Assembly (NCBI GenBank): GCA_013153635.1
Contig: JAADDZ010000007.1
Coordinates: 43,425 to 107,424, forward strand
Direction: 5' to 3'
Length of the DNA: 64,000 nucleotides
From: Aquificota bacterium
GTDB lineage: Bacteria; Aquificota; Aquificia; Aquificales; Hydrogenothermaceae
The translations under genes and the position numbers were made by a program. A model generated the notes under the pieces. The model saw only the letters and a list, made by a program, of their open reading frames with translations, ran no database searches and was not told where the DNA came from. Shown here in pieces: positions 53,629 to 63,172 of this stretch (position 1 is its first letter; each line of letters begins with the position of its first letter).

Positions 53629-54272
53629 ACTAATCTATAACCCCTTCCTTTATAGGTTTCTATACTACCTTGAGGTAGTAGTTTGCGTAGCTCTTTTATG
53701 TATGTTCTTAACACCTCGTCCCCTACAGGCTTGTCTTGCCAGACATACCTCATAAGTTTTTCTGAAGGAACTATATCTCCTTTATTCTTAGCAAGAACAT
53801 ACAGAACCTCCCAAGCTTTTTTTGATAATTTTATCTCTTGGTCATCTTTTATTATCATACCCCTGTCTAAATCGATAACTACATTATTGTTTATATTTAT
53901 TTTTTCTGGAACTCTCTTTCTCTTTGCCAAAGCTTTTAATCTTAAAAGAAGCTCTTTAGTTGAAAAAGGTTTGGTCAAATAATCATCTGCTCCTAGAGTA
54001 AAACAGGTTTCTTTATCATGTATAGAATTTTTTGCTGTTAAAACTAGTACTGGTATGTCTATATTTTTGTCTCTTAGGGATTTTAGTATATTTTCCCCTG
54101 TAGAAAATCTAAGAATCAAATCCAAAACGATAACATCAAATTCTTGATACGGAAGTACATTAAACACTTCTCTATCATCAAAAATCCAGACTACATCTAT
54201 ACCTTTTTTCTGTAGATATTCTTTCAAACTTTCCCCCAATACTAAGTCATCTTCTATGATAAGAACTTTCAT
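53625..54272 (-). CDS. OmpR-family response regulator
   Basis: Receiver domain (IIEDDLVLGESL with phospho-accepting Asp in VIVLDLIL and TAKN with the switch lysine/threonine region) followed by a winged-helix DNA-binding domain (VPSEKLMRYVW, RTYIKELRKLLP, TYKGRGYRL). Length 215. The start is the ATG at 54272 with GGGAAGG upstream, not the TTG at 54284 that overlaps it. Partner of the adjacent kinase. Divergent from ispD. Confidence 0.92.
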   Translation of the reverse strand: MKVLIIEDDLVLGESLKEYLQKKGIDVVWIFDDREVFNVLPYQEFDVIVLDLILRFSTGENILKSLRDKNIDIPVLVLTAKNSIHDKETCFTLGADDYLTKPFSTKELLLRLKALAKRKRVPEKININNNVVIDLDRGMIIKDDQEIKLSKKAWEVLYVLAKNKGDIVPSEKLMRYVWQDKPVGDEVLRTYIKELRKLLPQGSIETYKGRGYRLV

Positions 54273-54338
54273 TACCTTCCCCAAATACTATTGTATAATT
54301 TTTCGTACAGAAAATAAACTTAACTTAAGGGAGAAATC

Positions 54339-55022
54339 GTGAAAGTTAAGGTTATACTTCTTGCGGCTGGTTATGGAAAAAGATTTGGAGAGAAAAAACA
54401 GTTCCTAAAACTAAAAGGTGAACCGTTGTTCCAGTACTCTTTAAACACTATCAATAAAATCGATATAGTACAAGAAACATACTTAGTACTACCACAAGAA
54501 GATTTAGAAAGAATTAAAATATTTTCTTTTAAGCCAGTAATAAAAATAGCTGGAGGAGTCCAAAGACAAGATTCTGTGTACAACGCTCTAGCTCATATAA
54601 AAGAGTGTGATATTGTTATAATTCATGACTCGGCAAGACCTTTTGCCACAGAAGAGATGTTTTTAGAGGCGATAGAAAATGTTAAGAAAGGTTTTGACGG
54701 TAGTATTACAGCTATCAAAACTACCGATACTATAAAAAAATACAAAGGAGACCTTATAAGAGAAACCTTGAATAGAGATGAACTGTTGCAAGCTCAAACC
54801 CCACAAGCTTTCTCCTTTGAAAAAATAAAGTCAGCTCACGAAAAAGCAAAGAAAGAAAACATCACTGGAACTGATGATGCTTATTTGATGGAAAGAGCTG
54901 GCTATAGAATAACTTACAATCAAGGAAGCCACCTAAACATAAAAATAACAACGAAAGAAGATTTAAAACTCGCTGAATGCATCTCAAACATTCAAACCCC
55001 AAAGAGAAAACCTATCTTTTAA
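54339..55022 (+). CDS. ispD: 2-C-methyl-D-erythritol 4-phosphate cytidylyltransferase
   Basis: Third step of the MEP isoprenoid pathway. Motifs: ILLAAGYGKRFGEKKQFLKLKGEP, AGGVQRQDSVYNAL, IIHDSARPFA and AQTPQAF. The 227-residue length is normal. The start is the GTG at 54339 with GGGAG upstream. A TATAAT at 54294-54299 may belong to its promoter. The 158 bases after it hold no gene or clear signal. Confidence 0.95.
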   Translation: MKVKVILLAAGYGKRFGEKKQFLKLKGEPLFQYSLNTINKIDIVQETYLVLPQEDLERIKIFSFKPVIKIAGGVQRQDSVYNALAHIKECDIVIIHDSARPFATEEMFLEAIENVKKGFDGSITAIKTTDTIKKYKGDLIRETLNRDELLQAQTPQAFSFEKIKSAHEKAKKENITGTDDAYLMERAGYRITYNQGSHLNIKITTKEDLKLAECISNIQTPKRKPIF

Positions 55023-55180
55023 CGGTATAGCTGTAATTGCTGTTATTTCATAGCTTGTAAGAAACTTTAAGATAAAAAATAATTTGTGAACCTTAGATAG
55101 ATAACTGTAGAGAGTTTATGTTAAAGTTTATGAATTATAATAATTTTTAAAGCAACTCCAAATATAAATATAGATAGATA

Positions 55181-56698
55181 ATGAGAAAACAGTTAAAACT
55201 TTTTTTAAAACTTATAAAAGAATCTACAAGAGACCTCCTCCCTATAATCATTGTAATTTCTATTTTTCAGTTTTTCATTTTACAGCAGATACCAGATAAC
55301 ACGTTTTCTGTAGTTTTAGGATTAAGTATCGTTTTATTTGGTTTGGCTATTTTTATACTTGGACTTGAGATTGGTATCTTCCCTCTTGGAGAGAGTCTAG
55401 CTCACGAATTTGCTAAAAAAGGTTCTCTGTTTTGGCTTTTATTATTTGCGTTTTTGATTGGGTTTTCTACCACTATCGCTGAACCTGCCCTTATCGCTAT
55501 TGCTGATAAGGCTTCTGTCATAAGTAATGGAAAGATAGATGCTTTTTTCCTAAGACTGACAGTGGCTTTGTCTGTAGGATTTGCTATAGCTTTAGGTGTA
55601 TTTCGGATTATTCTTGGACACCCTATTCACTGGTATATAATCACTGGATATATCATTGTAGTTTTGATAACCTTTTTTGCTCCTCCAGAGATAGTTGGGA
55701 TAGCGTATGATTCAGGAGGAGTTACTACTTCTACTGTTACTGTGCCTCTCGTTACAGCTTTGGGTATAGGTCTTGCTAGTAGTATCAGAGGAAGAAATCC
55801 TTTGATAGATGGTTTTGGTCTTATCGCTTTTGCCTCTTTAACTCCTATGATTTTTGTTCAGATATATGGAATCGTAGCGTTAGGTGGCGATACACAGTTA
55901 GCCAGTGTTTCAGAAAGTATAAAAGAGCTTGCTCCCCATGAGGTTACCTATTCAGAGCATAAACCTCACTGGCTAGTTGAGATTGTTTTTGATTTGATTG
56001 CTGTTGTAAAGGATTTGATACCTATTTTGGCTGTTATCTTTTTCTTTCAGTATCTTATTATAAAAAAGCCTATTCCTCACTTTAAGCTCATATCCCTTGG
56101 ATTTATATATGTGATTATAGGACTTTATGCTTTCTTAGTAGGTCTTGAGATGGGTCTCTTTCCTCTTGGAGAAACTATGGCTTTACAGCTAACCCAAACA
56201 GGAAACTACTTTCTTATATATCTTTTTGGTTTTTTGATTGGGTTTTCTACTACTATGGCTGAACCTGCCCTTATTGCCGTCGCCCTAAAGGCAAAAGAGG
56301 TTAGTAAAGGAAAGATTAACGATTTTTTCCTTAGAGTTTTTGTAGCTGTAGGTGTGGCTATTGGAATAGCATTAGGGTGTTATAGAATCGTTGTTGGGGA
56401 TTCTATACATTGGTACATAATCGCTGGTTACATTATTGTTATTATTATGACCTATTTTGCCCCTAGATATATCATACCTATAGCATACGATTCAGGAGGG
56501 GTTACTACTTCTACTGTTACTGTGCCTCTCGTTGCGGCTTTGGGTATAGGTCTCGCATCAAATATAGAAGGTAGAAACCCCTTAATAGATGGTTTTGGTT
56601 TAATTGCTTTTGCTTCATTGTTTCCTATGATTACTGTTATGGGGTATGGAATTTTATCTGAATTTTTATTCAAAATAAAGAAGGAGGGTAAAAAATGA
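55181..56698 (+). CDS. DUF1538-family membrane protein with two tandem repeats
   Basis: A 505-residue protein built of two homologous halves of about 250 residues. Each has about six helices and repeats [21 protein letters not shown], then [16 protein letters not shown] and [16 protein letters not shown]. The copies are 260 codons apart. This is DUF1538, an uncharacterised transporter-like family; the internal duplication is like that of antiporter and channel folds. It overlaps the PII-like gene by 4 bases, and a CBS protein follows, suggesting regulated transport. No ribosome binding site is visible. Confidence 0.85.
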   Translation: MRKQLKLFLKLIKESTRDLLPIIIVISIFQFFILQQIPDNTFSVVLGLSIVLFGLAIFILGLEIGIFPLGESLAHEFAKKGSLFWLLLFAFLIGFSTTIAEPALIAIADKASVISNGKIDAFFLRLTVALSVGFAIALGVFRIILGHPIHWYIITGYIIVVLITFFAPPEIVGIAYDSGGVTTSTVTVPLVTALGIGLASSIRGRNPLIDGFGLIAFASLTPMIFVQIYGIVALGGDTQLASVSESIKELAPHEVTYSEHKPHWLVEIVFDLIAVVKDLIPILAVIFFFQYLIIKKPIPHFKLISLGFIYVIIGLYAFLVGLEMGLFPLGETMALQLTQTGNYFLIYLFGFLIGFSTTMAEPALIAVALKAKEVSKGKINDFFLRVFVAVGVAIGIALGCYRIVVGDSIHWYIIAGYIIVIIMTYFAPRYIIPIAYDSGGVTTSTVTVPLVAALGIGLASNIEGRNPLIDGFGLIAFASLFPMITVMGYGILSEFLFKIKKEGKK

Positions 56699-57045
56699 GA
56701 TTTTCACTTCTTGTTGCGATTATCGATGAGGAATTAGAGGACAAAGCTATTGATGTGGCAGAAGAGAAAGGAGCGGTCAATGTATCTATACTAAACGCTA
56801 GAGGTCTATCTCTTTCTGAAGAAAAGAAAACTTTTTTTGGTTTTACTTTGGAAGGCGCTCAATCTATCTTGGTTTTTGTAGTAGAGAGAACACTCTCCAT
56901 CAAGATTATGAAAGCTTTGAACAAAGAGCTAGAACTAGAAAAACCTGATAGAGGCGTAGCTTTTATAATACCGATAGAACACATAGCAGGGGTAGAACTT
57001 AAAGAGCTTCTAAAATTCCAAGAGGAGATAAAAAAAGAGTTATAG
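56695..57045 (+). CDS. PII-like regulatory protein
   Basis: A 116-residue protein with the ferredoxin-like pattern of the PII superfamily ([35 protein letters not shown], then a loop, then [19 protein letters not shown]). It is not a canonical GlnB: no recognisable uridylylation tyrosine motif is seen. It overlaps the DUF1538 gene by 4 bases and precedes the CBS gene by 10 bases. Inferred role: ligand-dependent control of the adjacent membrane protein, as PII-like proteins do for AmtB and SbtA. Confidence 0.8.
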   Translation: MRFSLLVAIIDEELEDKAIDVAEEKGAVNVSILNARGLSLSEEKKTFFGFTLEGAQSILVFVVERTLSIKIMKALNKELELEKPDRGVAFIIPIEHIAGVELKELLKFQEEIKKEL

Positions 57046-57055
57046 GAGGGGTAAA

Positions 57056-57442
57056 ATGCTTGTAAAAGATGTAATGAAAACCGATATAGTTTATATCTCA
57101 CCTCTAGCTAAGGTGAGAGATGCTCTAAATCTTATGAGAGAAAAAGATATGAGGTTTTTAATTACAGAAAAAGTAAATCCGCATGATACCTACGGTATCA
57201 TAACCTATACAGACATACTAAAAGCTATAGTTGCAGAAGAAGGAGACATAGACCTTTTGAATGTGTATGACCTGTATACCAAACCTGCTATCTTTATATT
57301 TGGGGATATTGATATTAGATATGCGGCAAAGATGATGATAAAGTTCAAGATAAAAAGAATCCTTGTTGTAGAAAATAATCAGTTAAAAGGTGTGGTTACG
57401 ATGGACAGTATTATAGAAGCACTTATGGAGAGTATAAGTTAG
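57056..57442 (+). CDS. Two-CBS-domain protein
   Basis: A 128-residue protein made of one CBS pair: VKDVMKTDIVYISPLAKVRDALNLM then GIITYTDILKAIV, and VYDLYTKPAIFIFGDIDIRYAAKMM then GVVTMDSIIEALM. Such pairs bind adenine nucleotides and report energy state. AGGAGGGG lies just upstream. The K+ channel gene starts 4 bases later, so the CBS protein could regulate the channel or the DUF1538 protein. Confidence 0.9.
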   Translation: MLVKDVMKTDIVYISPLAKVRDALNLMREKDMRFLITEKVNPHDTYGIITYTDILKAIVAEEGDIDLLNVYDLYTKPAIFIFGDIDIRYAAKMMIKFKIKRILVVENNQLKGVVTMDSIIEALMESIS

Positions 57443-57446
57443 TAAA

Positions 57447-59030
57447 ATGATTTCTTTAAGAAATAAAAAAGACCCTTTTTTGTATATAGAAAGAGACCAA
57501 AACATTTTCCGTAGAAAGTACATAGCTTTTAAATTAAAGATATACAATATTTTAGAAAATGAGACTAGTCCCTACAAACAAGTCTACGATATATTTGCAC
57601 TTTTTATTGTTATCACCTCTTCTATAGGGATATTTATCGATTACATAGAGTTAGGAAAAAAACTCCCTCCTGACTTAGCCCATTTTCTTCACAAATATGA
57701 AATCTGGGCGCTTTACTTCTTCCTTATAGAGTATATCCTTAGGTGGTGGGTTGTATCTAACTTCTTTGATGACTTTAAAAAGGGTCTTTACGAGTATGCC
57801 GAAGAGAGTAACAGTATAAAAAGAGTGTTCTTAGCTTTCCTGTATGCCCTTCAGCCTAAAATCAGATGGATGATAAAACCTTACTCAATAATAGACCTTC
57901 TTGCTATTTTACCTTTATTTAGACCTTTTAGAGCTTTTCGTATACTTCGCGCTCTTCGGCTTTTAAAAATCATAAGGTACGGAGGAGCTATCAAAAGTAT
58001 ATTCCTCGCTCTTAAGGAACAGGGGTTTTTATTTATATTTATCATATTACTACTTGTTACATGGGTGGTTACTTTTTCCCTTGTTGTTTATGTCGTTGAA
58101 TATAACGCTGGAAATGAAAATTTTAGCTCTATCTTCTATGCGATTTACTGGGGTATTGTTACGATTTCTACAGTTGGGTATGGTGATATTACTCCTATTT
58201 CGGAAACCGGAAGATTTATCACTTCTATTATGATTTCTGGGGGTATTTTTTTCGTTGCCGCTTTGACAGGTACATTTTCAGCGGCTTTAGTTGGAAGATT
58301 GATGACTATAAAAGAAGGGGCGATAACCATGAGGAATCTAGAAGACCACATTGTTATATGTGGCTGGAACGAGACAGCAGAGGAGATAATGGAAGAGCTT
58401 ATGTCTCTAGAGATAGAGAAAGAAAAAGGTGTCGTTGTCATAACGAATGTGGACAAAAAAGATATGGATATTGAGCTTAATGAGTATATACTCTACAAAA
58501 AGGGTAATTTTGTCCATGAAAATGTACTGATGGACGTAGGTATAGATAAAGCTTCTGACGTTATAATCGTAGGAGAAAGAGAAGAAGGGAAAGATGAAAG
58601 AGATGTAGATGCGCGAACAGCACTGACAGCTATGCTTGTTAAAACTCTAAATCCTAAGGCTAATATATATGTAGAAGTTCTCCTTGATGAAGATGCTGAC
58701 ATTTTTAAAAAAAGGATAAAAGTAAAAGAGATTATCGTAAGAGGTCAGATAGTAGGTAAGATGATATTCTCTAGCCTTCTAAATCCGGGAGCTATAGACC
58801 TAGTACAGGCTATCATAGATAAAGAAAGAGGAATCAGAAAAGTAAAAGTAAGGAAGCTTGGAAAGTTCGAAACCTTTGGACAGCTTCTCAAAGCTGTAAG
58901 AGAAAAGGATTATATGCCGATAGCTATAGAAAGACACAAAAAGATAATTTTAAGTCCTCCTGATAGTTTTTTATTAAAGGAAGATGATTTTGTTTTCCTT
59001 ATACCAACCTCTACAGAAAGACTAAAATGA
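57447..59030 (+). CDS. Voltage-gated-type potassium channel with RCK/TrkA-N domain
   Basis: A 527-residue protein. It has six transmembrane segments with an arginine-rich S4 (R-P-F-R-A-F-R-I-L-R-A-L-R), pore filter T242-V-G-Y-G-D247 and a soluble RCK domain. The RCK part has IVICGWNETAEEIMEEL (Rossmann glycine pattern G-W-N-x-x-A modified) and a C-terminal TrkA-C-like part. An extra stretch (about 110-145, between S2 and S3) is unusual. Conducts K+ across the inner membrane, gated by voltage and probably by ligand at RCK. It overlaps hemD by 4 bases. Confidence 0.92.
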   Translation: MISLRNKKDPFLYIERDQNIFRRKYIAFKLKIYNILENETSPYKQVYDIFALFIVITSSIGIFIDYIELGKKLPPDLAHFLHKYEIWALYFFLIEYILRWWVVSNFFDDFKKGLYEYAEESNSIKRVFLAFLYALQPKIRWMIKPYSIIDLLAILPLFRPFRAFRILRALRLLKIIRYGGAIKSIFLALKEQGFLFIFIILLLVTWVVTFSLVVYVVEYNAGNENFSSIFYAIYWGIVTISTVGYGDITPISETGRFITSIMISGGIFFVAALTGTFSAALVGRLMTIKEGAITMRNLEDHIVICGWNETAEEIMEELMSLEIEKEKGVVVITNVDKKDMDIELNEYILYKKGNFVHENVLMDVGIDKASDVIIVGEREEGKDERDVDARTALTAMLVKTLNPKANIYVEVLLDEDADIFKKRIKVKEIIVRGQIVGKMIFSSLLNPGAIDLVQAIIDKERGIRKVKVRKLGKFETFGQLLKAVREKDYMPIAIERHKKIILSPPDSFLLKEDDFVFLIPTSTERLK

Positions 59031-59746
59031 AGATTTTGTTAGTGTCCCATCTAAATAATACTTACAAAGGGAAAGAGGCAGAGGTTATACATTTTCCTAC
59101 TATTAAAACTGTGGCTTTGGAATTTGGAAAGATAGATGCTCAATATTTCGATGTTCTACTATTTACAAGTACTAAAGGGATAAAATATTTCTTCCAAAAG
59201 GAAAACCCTCAAAATTACAAAGAAAAATTTTTCATAGCTGTAGGAGAAAAAACGTTAACAGCTTTGGAAAAACTAGGATTTTCTAATGTCCACATTCCAA
59301 AAGAACAGACTGCACAGGGTATAGTAACGTTCCTAGAAGAGAACTACAGTTTTTTCAAAAGAAAAAAGATACTCTTTCCAAGAGCTAAAGATGGTAGAAG
59401 AGAAATTTTACAGCTAAAAGATAGGTTTGATATATTCTGGATAGATGTTTACAGTACAGTTATAAACATACCAAAAAACAAAATCCAAGTTAAAAAGCTT
59501 TTAGGAAAGAACCATATTGATGCTGTTTGCTTTACAAGTCCTATGACTTTTAAAAACTTTTCAAAGATATTTGAAAACCAACCAAAAGAGATTCTAAAAG
59601 GGAAAGTGATTTCTTCAATAGGCAAGACTACTCAAAAAGAGATAGAAAAAGCTGGGATAAAAGTCAGCTTTGTTCCTAAAAAAGCTTCTGTAGAAGACCT
59701 AGTAAAAGGTACTGTAAGTTATATAGCGTCTAAAACTTCAACATAA
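59027..59746 (+). CDS. hemD: Uroporphyrinogen-III synthase
   Basis: Cyclises hydroxymethylbilane for heme and related tetrapyrroles. The family is divergent; I rely on LLFTSTKGIKYFF, FFIAVGEKTLTALEKLGF, LFPRAKDGRREILQL and AVCFTSPMTFKNF, IGKTTQKEIEKAG. Length 239 is typical. It overlaps the channel start ATGA by 4 bases. The last 28 bases overlap the 3' end of the convergent OB-fold gene. Supplies heme for the many cytochromes seen in this window. Confidence 0.9.
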   Translation: MKILLVSHLNNTYKGKEAEVIHFPTIKTVALEFGKIDAQYFDVLLFTSTKGIKYFFQKENPQNYKEKFFIAVGEKTLTALEKLGFSNVHIPKEQTAQGIVTFLEENYSFFKRKKILFPRAKDGRREILQLKDRFDIFWIDVYSTVINIPKNKIQVKKLLGKNHIDAVCFTSPMTFKNFSKIFENQPKEILKGKVISSIGKTTQKEIEKAGIKVSFVPKKASVEDLVKGTVSYIASKTST

Positions 59747-60150
59747 CCTTCTTTTTTCTTTACTATAAAAGAAAAATTTATGTCCAAAAATACAGCATCA
59801 TCTATAATCTGGGCTATTGCTTCATTATTTTTTAGAATGTCTGTCTTAAGGAAAAATTTTACTCTCCCTGTAGAATCTTCAATAATTCCTATGTATCTAT
59901 CACCGTCTTTTTTTATCTGTACTATTTTACCTTCTATCTTTACTACCGAATTTTTTGGAAGTTTTTCTAAATCAGCTATTGGATACAGTTTTTCTTTTGC
60001 TATGATAGGGAGCTTGTTTTTGAATTCTATTTTTTGGGTTAGTCTTTTTTCAAAGACCTGTGGAGGGAAGAATACCATCTTGTAAAAGATATAAGTAATT
60101 CCAATTAAGATAAGAAAAAACAAACCTAGATAGAAAAATTTTTTCAACAA
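59719..60150 (-). CDS. Membrane-anchored OB-fold protein
   Basis: A 143-residue protein: N-terminal membrane helix (5-25), short periplasmic linker, then a beta-barrel segment (KNSVVKIEGKIVQIKKDGDRYIGIIEDSTGRVKFFL) that looks like the OB fold of nucleic-acid-binding or periplasmic OB proteins. No catalytic residues are recognised. It is convergent with hemD with a 28-base overlap. Function unknown. Confidence 0.72.
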   Translation of the reverse strand: MLKKFFYLGLFFLILIGITYIFYKMVFFPPQVFEKRLTQKIEFKNKLPIIAKEKLYPIADLEKLPKNSVVKIEGKIVQIKKDGDRYIGIIEDSTGRVKFFLKTDILKNNEAIAQIIDDAVFLDINFSFIVKKKEGYVEVLDAI

Positions 60151-60199
60151 AATCCCACCTTAAAGTTAAATAAATTCTTATATTCTAAATATATGATAT

Positions 60200-60229
60200 T
60201 TGTTATAAACAATTCTATGCTGTTATTAT
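60200..60229 (+). promoter_or_regulatory. Possible promoter of the rhodanese gene
   Basis: TTGTTA, an 18-base spacer and TATTAT, 43 bases before the ATG at 60273. Moderate matches only. Confidence 0.4.
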
Positions 60230-60272
60230 AACTTATTGCAGAAGTTTTAAAAATGAGTTTAGGAGGTTTTTT

Positions 60273-60623
60273 ATGTTTTTAGATAAAGAAACTTATGACA
60301 AGCTAAATATATCTGTGCAAGAGTTAAAAGAAAAGATAGATAAAGGAGAAGACTTTATCTTGTTAGATGTAAGAGAACCTAACGAATATCAGTTCTCTAA
60401 AATAAAAGAAAAAGATGCTATGTTAGTTCCTGTAATGAGTTTACCGAAAGTTTTAGATAAACTACCAAAAGACAAAGATATATATGTCCTATGCAGAAGT
60501 GGTAACAGGAGTTTACAAGCTACTTTGTGGCTTAGAAATAAAGGATTTGAGAATGTTAAAAATGTAGAAGGTGGGATACTCGCATGGTCAGATTATATAG
60601 ACCCGTCTGTGCCTAAATACTAA
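60273..60623 (+). CDS. Rhodanese-domain sulfur carrier/transferase
   Basis: A single-domain rhodanese of 116 residues, cytoplasmic. The motif D-V-R-E-P-N-E-Y and the active-site loop C-R-S-G-N-R-S with the persulfide-forming cysteine are intact, and GFENVKNVEGGILAW completes the fold. GGAGG lies just before the ATG. It stands alone, convergent with relA; sulfur transfer is likely, donor unknown. Confidence 0.93.
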   Translation: MFLDKETYDKLNISVQELKEKIDKGEDFILLDVREPNEYQFSKIKEKDAMLVPVMSLPKVLDKLPKDKDIYVLCRSGNRSLQATLWLRNKGFENVKNVEGGILAWSDYIDPSVPKY

Positions 60624-60627
60624 AAGA

Positions 60628-62793
60628 TTATTTTCTTTTTATCCTATCTACAGACAGGACACCTTTGACCTTTTTTATGTTTGATATTATCTGGTCTAGG
60701 TGTTCTTTATTTTTTACATTAAACCTAAATTCGTTTACTGCCTTTCCTGTCTTGGTTGCTCTTGCATTCACACTTGATATGTTTGTTTTTGTGTTTGCTA
60801 TCTCTTTTGTTACATCTGCAAGTAAACCGGGTCTATCCTCTGAAATAACCCTTAGATAAACTGGATACACAGCTTTATCAGGATTACTTTTCCAAATGAC
60901 TTCTATTACTCTTTCTGGCTCTTCTTTTAGTATTCTTTGTATATTTGGACAGTCTTTTGAATGAATCGATATTCCTCTTTTTTTGACTATTATTCCTATA
61001 ATGTCATCTCCGGGAACAGGATAACAGCATTTTGCTATGGTAGAGAGTACATTGGAGATTCCATCTACTTCTATACAACCTTCACACTCCTTTTTCTTTT
61101 GGGGTGTTTGTTCTTCTTTTTGGGCAGGGAGACTTTTTTCATATTTTGTTTTTAGTGCTTTCACTACTTTTACAGGGGAGAGTTTCCCTTCACCAACTTG
61201 TAAGAGTAGGTCATCAAAGGTCTTTAAGTGAAATTTGTTCAGCAAAAAGTTTTTCTCTTCTTGGGACAGAGTTTCTACTTTTTTATTTAACTTTTTCAAA
61301 AGTTTATCTAAGAGAGCCTGCCCAAATCTTATAGCTTTTTGTCTTTCTATTTTTGATATGTAGTGTTTTATGTTTGTTCTAGCTTTTGTTGTAACTACAA
61401 AATCTAGCCAATCTCTGTTTGGTTTTTTTCTAGGGTTTGTCAGTATCTCAATGATGTCTCCACTTTTTAGGGTTGTATCTAATGGGACTAAGATACCATT
61501 TACCTTTGCTCCTGCACATTTATTTCCTATTTCAGTATGTATCTGGTAAGCAAAATCTACTGGAGTAGCACCTTTTGGAAGAGTTATAACATCACCTCTT
61601 GGAGTGAATACATATATCTCTTCAGAGGCAAAATCTGTTTTTACAGAAGTTAATAGTTCATCTGAACTACCATTGTCTTTTACGTATTCTAGTAACCGTC
61701 TAAGCCAAATAAAAGACTGAAGGTCTCTTTCTTTTAATTCTTTGCCTCCTTTGTACCTCCAGTGAGCGGCTATTCCTTCTTCTGCGATTTTGTGCATCTT
61801 TTCTGTTTTTATCTGAATCTCTACAAACTTTCCTGCTGGTCCAACTACTGTAGTGTGCAAGGCTTGGTACATATTCGATTTTGGTAGAGATATGTAATCT
61901 TTTATCTTTCCGGGTACTGGCTTCCATCTGCTATGGATAAGTCCTAAAACAGAGTAGCAGTCTCCTATCTGGTCTACTACAACTCTAATCCCAAATACAT
62001 CGTGGACATCTTTTAATTTTAGATTTTTTCTTTTTGTTTTTTCGTAGATACTATAGATATGTTTTGAACGGTACTGGATTTTTGATTTTATACCTGCTTT
62101 GTCTAGTAGTTCTTTAAGCTCTGGGACTACTTTTTCTTTAAGATATTTTTCTTGGGTTTCTTTTGACTGGGCTAGGAATGTTTCTATCTTTTTGTACTCT
62201 TGGGGATTTAGATACTTGAAAGATAAATCTTCTAGCTCACTTTTTATCTTCCACAGACCTAATCTCGCCGCAAGGGGAGCATAAATCTCGAGAGTTTCTT
62301 TTGAGATTCTAATTCTTTTTTCTTCTTTTAGGAACTGTAAGGTTCTTATATTGTGTAATCTATCTGCGATTTTAACTAAGAGAACTCTTATATCTTTTGA
62401 CATAGAGACTATCATCTTTCTAAAGTTCTCTGCTTGGGCTTCTTTTTCACTGTTGAATTTGTATTTCCCTATTTTGGTAACACCGTCTACTATCTGGGCT
62501 ACTTCTTCTCCAAATAGCTCTTTTAGCTCTTGGTATGTTGTGTCTGTATCTTCTAATGTATCGTGTAAAAGAGCTGATATTATGGTGGTTTTGTCTAGTT
62601 TTAGCTCTGCTAAGATTTTTGATGCTTCTATCGGGTGAATGTAATATGGTTCTCCTGATTTTCTTTTTTGATTTCTGTGTTTTTCTACTATAAAATCTAG
62701 AGCTTCTTTTATCTGCTTAATATCTTCTTTTTTAAGGTAGTCTAACTTTTTCAAAAGTTTTTCTTTTATTTCTTCTTCTTGGGTTAGTATCAT
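60628..62793 (-). CDS. relA: Bifunctional (p)ppGpp synthetase/hydrolase
   Basis: RelA/SpoT homolog controlling the stringent response. Domains: HD hydrolase with S-A-L-L-H-D-T-L-E-D, synthetase with YRSKHIYSIYEKTKRK, IRVVV and the HTTVVGP segment, a TGS domain (VFTPRGDVITLPKGATPVDFAYQIH), a zinc-finger-like CCYPVPGD region and C-terminal ACT. Intact hydrolase and synthetase motifs suggest both activities. The start at ATG 62793 is preferred to the TTG at 62805, though ribosome binding site support is weak. Length about 721 is normal. Confidence 0.95.
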   Translation of the reverse strand: MILTQEEEIKEKLLKKLDYLKKEDIKQIKEALDFIVEKHRNQKRKSGEPYYIHPIEASKILAELKLDKTTIISALLHDTLEDTDTTYQELKELFGEEVAQIVDGVTKIGKYKFNSEKEAQAENFRKMIVSMSKDIRVLLVKIADRLHNIRTLQFLKEEKRIRISKETLEIYAPLAARLGLWKIKSELEDLSFKYLNPQEYKKIETFLAQSKETQEKYLKEKVVPELKELLDKAGIKSKIQYRSKHIYSIYEKTKRKNLKLKDVHDVFGIRVVVDQIGDCYSVLGLIHSRWKPVPGKIKDYISLPKSNMYQALHTTVVGPAGKFVEIQIKTEKMHKIAEEGIAAHWRYKGGKELKERDLQSFIWLRRLLEYVKDNGSSDELLTSVKTDFASEEIYVFTPRGDVITLPKGATPVDFAYQIHTEIGNKCAGAKVNGILVPLDTTLKSGDIIEILTNPRKKPNRDWLDFVVTTKARTNIKHYISKIERQKAIRFGQALLDKLLKKLNKKVETLSQEEKNFLLNKFHLKTFDDLLLQVGEGKLSPVKVVKALKTKYEKSLPAQKEEQTPQKKKECEGCIEVDGISNVLSTIAKCCYPVPGDDIIGIIVKKRGISIHSKDCPNIQRILKEEPERVIEVIWKSNPDKAVYPVYLRVISEDRPGLLADVTKEIANTKTNISSVNARATKTGKAVNEFRFNVKNKEHLDQIISNIKKVKGVLSVDRIKRK

Positions 62794-62878
62794 AATGTAC
62801 ACCAAAAGGTTAACAGTTATTATTTACATAATAGAATAAGCCAAAAGATAGATATTTCAAAGTCTACAAGAGGTCTAA

Positions 62879-63172
62879 CTATGTTACTGCTTCTAACCAG
62901 TTGTCTCCAAGTTCGGTTACTATCTCTAAAGAAGGGTCGTAATGCTTTTTTAGGTCTTCTAATATCATATATAGGTCTTCTATACAGTCTGGAGAGGTTA
63001 TAAAATCTAGTATCCCTTTTTTTCCACTTCTAGTTCTCGGTAAAGCTATCCTTCCATGTCCATCTATTACCATAGAGATAAAGTTTAGTTTTTGTGGGTC
63101 TACTTTTACTACTAGATTTATACTCTTTCGTGGAGGGTTTTTGGTTTTTTCTAGTATATCTTTAGGTATCAT
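62879..63172 (-). CDS. Small protein, possibly DUF4911-like
   Basis: A 97-residue protein. RKSINLVVKVDPQKLNFISMVIDGHGRIALPRTRSGKKGILDF has the alpha/beta pattern of the DUF4911-type small proteins, followed by a helical end (IEDLYMILEDLKKHYDP). The assignment is a weak impression only. It directly follows the glycine-zipper protein gene on the same strand with no gap. Confidence 0.65.
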   Translation of the reverse strand: MIPKDILEKTKNPPRKSINLVVKVDPQKLNFISMVIDGHGRIALPRTRSGKKGILDFITSPDCIEDLYMILEDLKKHYDPSLEIVTELGDNWLEAVT

